7,563 nt of DNA from Alistipes sp. (GTDB lineage Bacteria; Bacteroidota; Bacteroidia; Bacteroidales; Rikenellaceae). The notes under the pieces are model-generated. The model made no database searches. It saw only the letters and a list, made by a program, of their open reading frames with translations, and was not told the DNA's origin. Of this stretch, positions 5,225 to 7,563 are shown in pieces. The DNA lies in contig JAHHQL010000029.1 in assembly GCA_020026415.1 (NCBI GenBank), positions 1 through 7,563 on the forward strand. Direction: 5' to 3'. Position 1 is the stretch's first letter, and the number at the start of each line of letters is the position of its first letter. The translations under genes and the position numbers were made by a program.

Positions 5225-7563
5225 ATGTTCTCTTTATTACGAAATTTCTGGTCGATGATCCGACAATACAAATCCTCTTCACTGCTTAATATTGCGGGAC
5301 TTACCGTGGCATTTGCTTCATTCTATGTGATCATGGCGCAAGTGTGGTGGACGCTGGGCTACAACAAATCCATAAAGGATGCCGACCGCATCTATGGGGT
5401 TGAAATCCCGTTTTCGGGACACGGCGAATGGACGGATTGCATCAGCCGTCCCATAGGCGAGAGTTGTTTGAAGAAAATCCCCGAAGTCGAGTCGTTCGGT
5501 TGCTATTGGGGTTCCGGTGTGGGGAATATCTGGCGAGAGGATCTCTCAAAAACGGATTATTACAAATTCCACGGCGGTGGTGCCATGGTGTCGATGGGTT
5601 TCTTCGAGGTGTTCTCGTTTGAGACGGTCGATGGGGATATCGAGCAGTTAAGACGCCCCCGAACGATGGCTGTTAGTGAATCGCTCGTAAAAGCGCAAGG
5701 TCTGAAAATCGGCGAACGGCTTTACCTGACCAACGAGAAACCCTCGCCGGAAGACGGCTATGAAATTGTGGCCGTATTCCGTGATTTCAAGGAGAATACT
5801 TACCTCAGCAGGATCGATTATTATGTAAACATGGGGGATCGAGGTTTGGAAGACCGCTCGGAATGGTCGTATCGTTATTTCTTGAAATTGTCGGAGGGTG
5901 ATGAGTGTGAAGAACAGACTGTTTGTGCTTTTAACCGTCTTGTGGAGGAATATTTCCGTAAGACCGAAAGTAAGGAGGTCTCCGAATCGCTTTCGCAAGT
6001 CCATCTCGCTCCTTTCGATACGCTTCTTTTCGATTCGTACAGCAATCCGATGGCTTCGCGTGTGACGATCTATTCGATGTTGGGCTTGGCATTGGTGGTG
6101 ATCGCTCTGGCATTCATCAATTTCGTGAACTTCTTCTTTGCGCTGGTGCCGATCCGCATCCGTATGGTCAATACCTGTAAGATCTTCGGCGCATCGAATC
6201 TGTCGCTTCGACTGGAATTTATCTCCGAGGCCGTGGGGCTGGTGGTGATTTCGGTGATCTTGGCGGGCGTTCTGGCGCATCTGTTCCAGTTTACCGACAT
6301 GGCAAACAACTTCTCGATGTCGCTCTCCCTTGGGGAAAATATGTCCATTGTGGTCATTGTCCTTGTGGTCGGTTTGGTGATGAGTCTGGTGGCAAGCCTC
6401 TATCCCTCGTGGTACATCACTTCGTTCTCGCCGGCCATGGTCACCAAAGGCCGTTTTGCCGGAACGAAGAGCGGACAGCGACTGCGTACCGTTCTGTTGG
6501 GCGTGCAGTTCTTTGTGTCGATCGGACTGATCATCTTCACGGCATTCCTGTTTATGCAGCGTCAGTATCTCATTAATCACGATCTGGGTCTGGATACCCG
6601 CAACGTGATGACATTCAACATAAGGACCAACGATAATTTCAATTACGAACTTCTGCGGGAGCGTCTGATGCGCCATCCCGACATCAAGGATGTGACGGGC
6701 AGCCAACTGCTTATTTTCAGCAAGGGCGGTATGGATTGGGGACGAGAGACCAACGGCAAAGAGTATCTCACCCGTGCCTATGAGGTGAAATATAATTTCT
6801 TGGACTTCATGAATATCGAGATTGTCGAAGGACGCAAACCTCAGGAAAGCGATGTGTTTAAAGATGCCGTCACCCGGGAAAATTATGACAATCTGGGCGG
6901 TGTGCTGATCATCAACGAACGCTTCGCCAAGGAATACGATTTCAAACCCCTGCGCGATTTGGAGGGTGGCGGATTCTATGCCAAAGACCGACTGATCGGT
7001 ATCTGCAAGGATTTCTGCTATCTGCCTTTGCGCGAGGAAAGTACGCATGTGACCTTGTACGTTACCCCGAAGGAGCATGCCGAGGGTCGTGATGCATGGG
7101 GTGTGCAGGTGTATGTCCGCCATGGCGAGCAGACCGACAAGCAGAAACTTGCGGCCGACATCCGCTCGATCATCCACGAACTCGATCCTTCGTTTATTGA
7201 GGGCGATATTCAGATCGAAACTTTCGACGAGGTCATCGCCCGCACCTATCAGCGGGAGACCCGCATGACGAAGATCTTCATCATCCTGTCGCTTATCTCT
7301 ATCATCATCGCGCTGATGGGTGTGTTCGGCATCGTGCTCTTCGAGACGCAATGCTGCCGCCACGAGATCGCCGTCCGCAAGGCGATTGGTGCGACCACCC
7401 GCGAGATTCTGGAGTTGTTCAACCTGCACTATATCAAGATGGTGATCATCTGCTTTGTGCTGGTCGTGCCCTTCACGATTTACGGCTTGAATTTGTGGCT
7501 CGAATCCTATGCTTACCGCACACCGCTCCATTGGTGGGTATTTGCGCTTGCCTTCCTGCTGGT
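5225..7563 (+). CDS. MacB/FtsX-type ABC transporter permease, double-domain (3' partial)
   Basis: The frame is open from ATG 5225 to the window edge, 779 complete codons without a stop. It is the third gene of the efflux operon. I place TM1 at about 19-41 (LLNIAGLTVAFASFYVIMAQ), then a MacB-type periplasmic domain, then TM2-4 at about 284-306, 335-352 and 373-395. The second half repeats this: TM5 at about 420-442, a periplasmic domain to about 679, TM6 at about 683-703, TM7 at about 737-757, and the start of TM8 at the edge. The cytoplasmic coupling motif of FtsX permeases is clear in the second half (RHEIAVRKAIGATTREIL, about 711-728) and degenerate in the first (RIRMVNTCKIFGAS). Relatives are about 780-800 residues, so probably only a few are missing. 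It has no ATPase domain and needs a separate ATP-binding subunit. MacB-like systems export by mechanotransmission; the substrate here is unknown. Confidence 0.9.
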   Translation, partial: MFSLLRNFWSMIRQYKSSSLLNIAGLTVAFASFYVIMAQVWWTLGYNKSIKDADRIYGVEIPFSGHGEWTDCISRPIGESCLKKIPEVESFGCYWGSGVGNIWREDLSKTDYYKFHGGGAMVSMGFFEVFSFETVDGDIEQLRRPRTMAVSESLVKAQGLKIGERLYLTNEKPSPEDGYEIVAVFRDFKENTYLSRIDYYVNMGDRGLEDRSEWSYRYFLKLSEGDECEEQTVCAFNRLVEEYFRKTESKEVSESLSQVHLAPFDTLLFDSYSNPMASRVTIYSMLGLALVVIALAFINFVNFFFALVPIRIRMVNTCKIFGASNLSLRLEFISEAVGLVVISVILAGVLAHLFQFTDMANNFSMSLSLGENMSIVVIVLVVGLVMSLVASLYPSWYITSFSPAMVTKGRFAGTKSGQRLRTVLLGVQFFVSIGLIIFTAFLFMQRQYLINHDLGLDTRNVMTFNIRTNDNFNYELLRERLMRHPDIKDVTGSQLLIFSKGGMDWGRETNGKEYLTRAYEVKYNFLDFMNIEIVEGRKPQESDVFKDAVTRENYDNLGGVLIINERFAKEYDFKPLRDLEGGGFYAKDRLIGICKDFCYLPLREESTHVTLYVTPKEHAEGRDAWGVQVYVRHGEQTDKQKLAADIRSIIHELDPSFIEGDIQIETFDEVIARTYQRETRMTKIFIILSLISIIIALMGVFGIVLFETQCCRHEIAVRKAIGATTREILELFNLHYIKMVIICFVLVVPFTIYGLNLWLESYAYRTPLHWWVFALAFLL

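Noticed and set aside
3847..5271. Minus-strand open frame of 474 codons opposite the adaptor gene
   Set aside because: Antisense shadow of a clear HlyD-family gene, with no family motifs or signal peptide.
5648..7531. Long open frame (627 codons) on the minus strand opposite the permease gene
   Set aside because: Its product is rich in His, Gln, Asp and Arg with no recognisable domain, and it lies wholly antisense to a clear membrane protein gene. It is a codon-bias shadow.
1..7563. tRNA, rRNA, CRISPR array, complete insertion sequence
   Set aside because: No cloverleaf-like sequence, regular repeat array, transposase motif or terminal inverted repeats were seen; nearly all of the window is accounted for by the five genes and one 197-base control region.

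Overview
The window looks like chromosomal DNA of a gut-type Bacteroidota, most plausibly close to Alistipes/Rikenellaceae. This is an inference from four things: moderately GC-rich coding sequence, A-rich leaders without a clear Shine-Dalgarno sequence, a Bacteroidota-style TolC / HlyD / double-FtsX permease operon, and a C45-family acyltransferase next to a PaaK-like ligase. All genes read on the + strand.

Region 1 (1-2418) opens inside an unusual chimeric reading frame. Its first ~110 visible residues resemble the end of a Mu F / SPP1 gp7-type phage minor head protein. The rest is the C-terminal half of a C45-family (acyl-CoA:6-aminopenicillanic acid acyltransferase-like, AAT) protein that has lost its N-terminal nucleophile region. 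The frame is open to the left edge, so the true start lies outside the window. It overlaps by 8 bases an intact PaaK-like (phenylacetate-CoA ligase family) adenylating enzyme. The AAT/ligase pair is a gene set I associate with Bacteroidota aryl-polyene/dialkylresorcinol (flexirubin-type) loci, but nothing else from such a locus is visible here.

Region 2 (2419-2615) is a compact control region of 197 bases. It holds a strong rho-independent terminator for the ligase gene and two 17-bp TGTAA-N7-TTACA dyads whose centres are exactly 21 bp apart. Further on are an IHF-like sequence and a TTGGCACG-N4-TCGTA element that resembles a sigma-54 (-24/-12) promoter. The dyads would then centre at about -109 and -88, where binding sites for a sigma-54 enhancer-binding activator normally lie.

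Region 3 (2616-7563) is a tightly packed efflux operon: an outer-membrane TolC-family channel, a HlyD/AcrA-type membrane-fusion protein 7 bases later, and 10 bases further on an ABC permease with two FtsX-type halves. The permease runs off the right edge with probably only its last few residues missing. No ATPase is present in the window; it would be expected downstream or elsewhere. Together the three proteins would form a MacAB-TolC-like tripartite exporter of unknown substrate, probably switched on by a two-component sigma-54 activator that is not encoded here.
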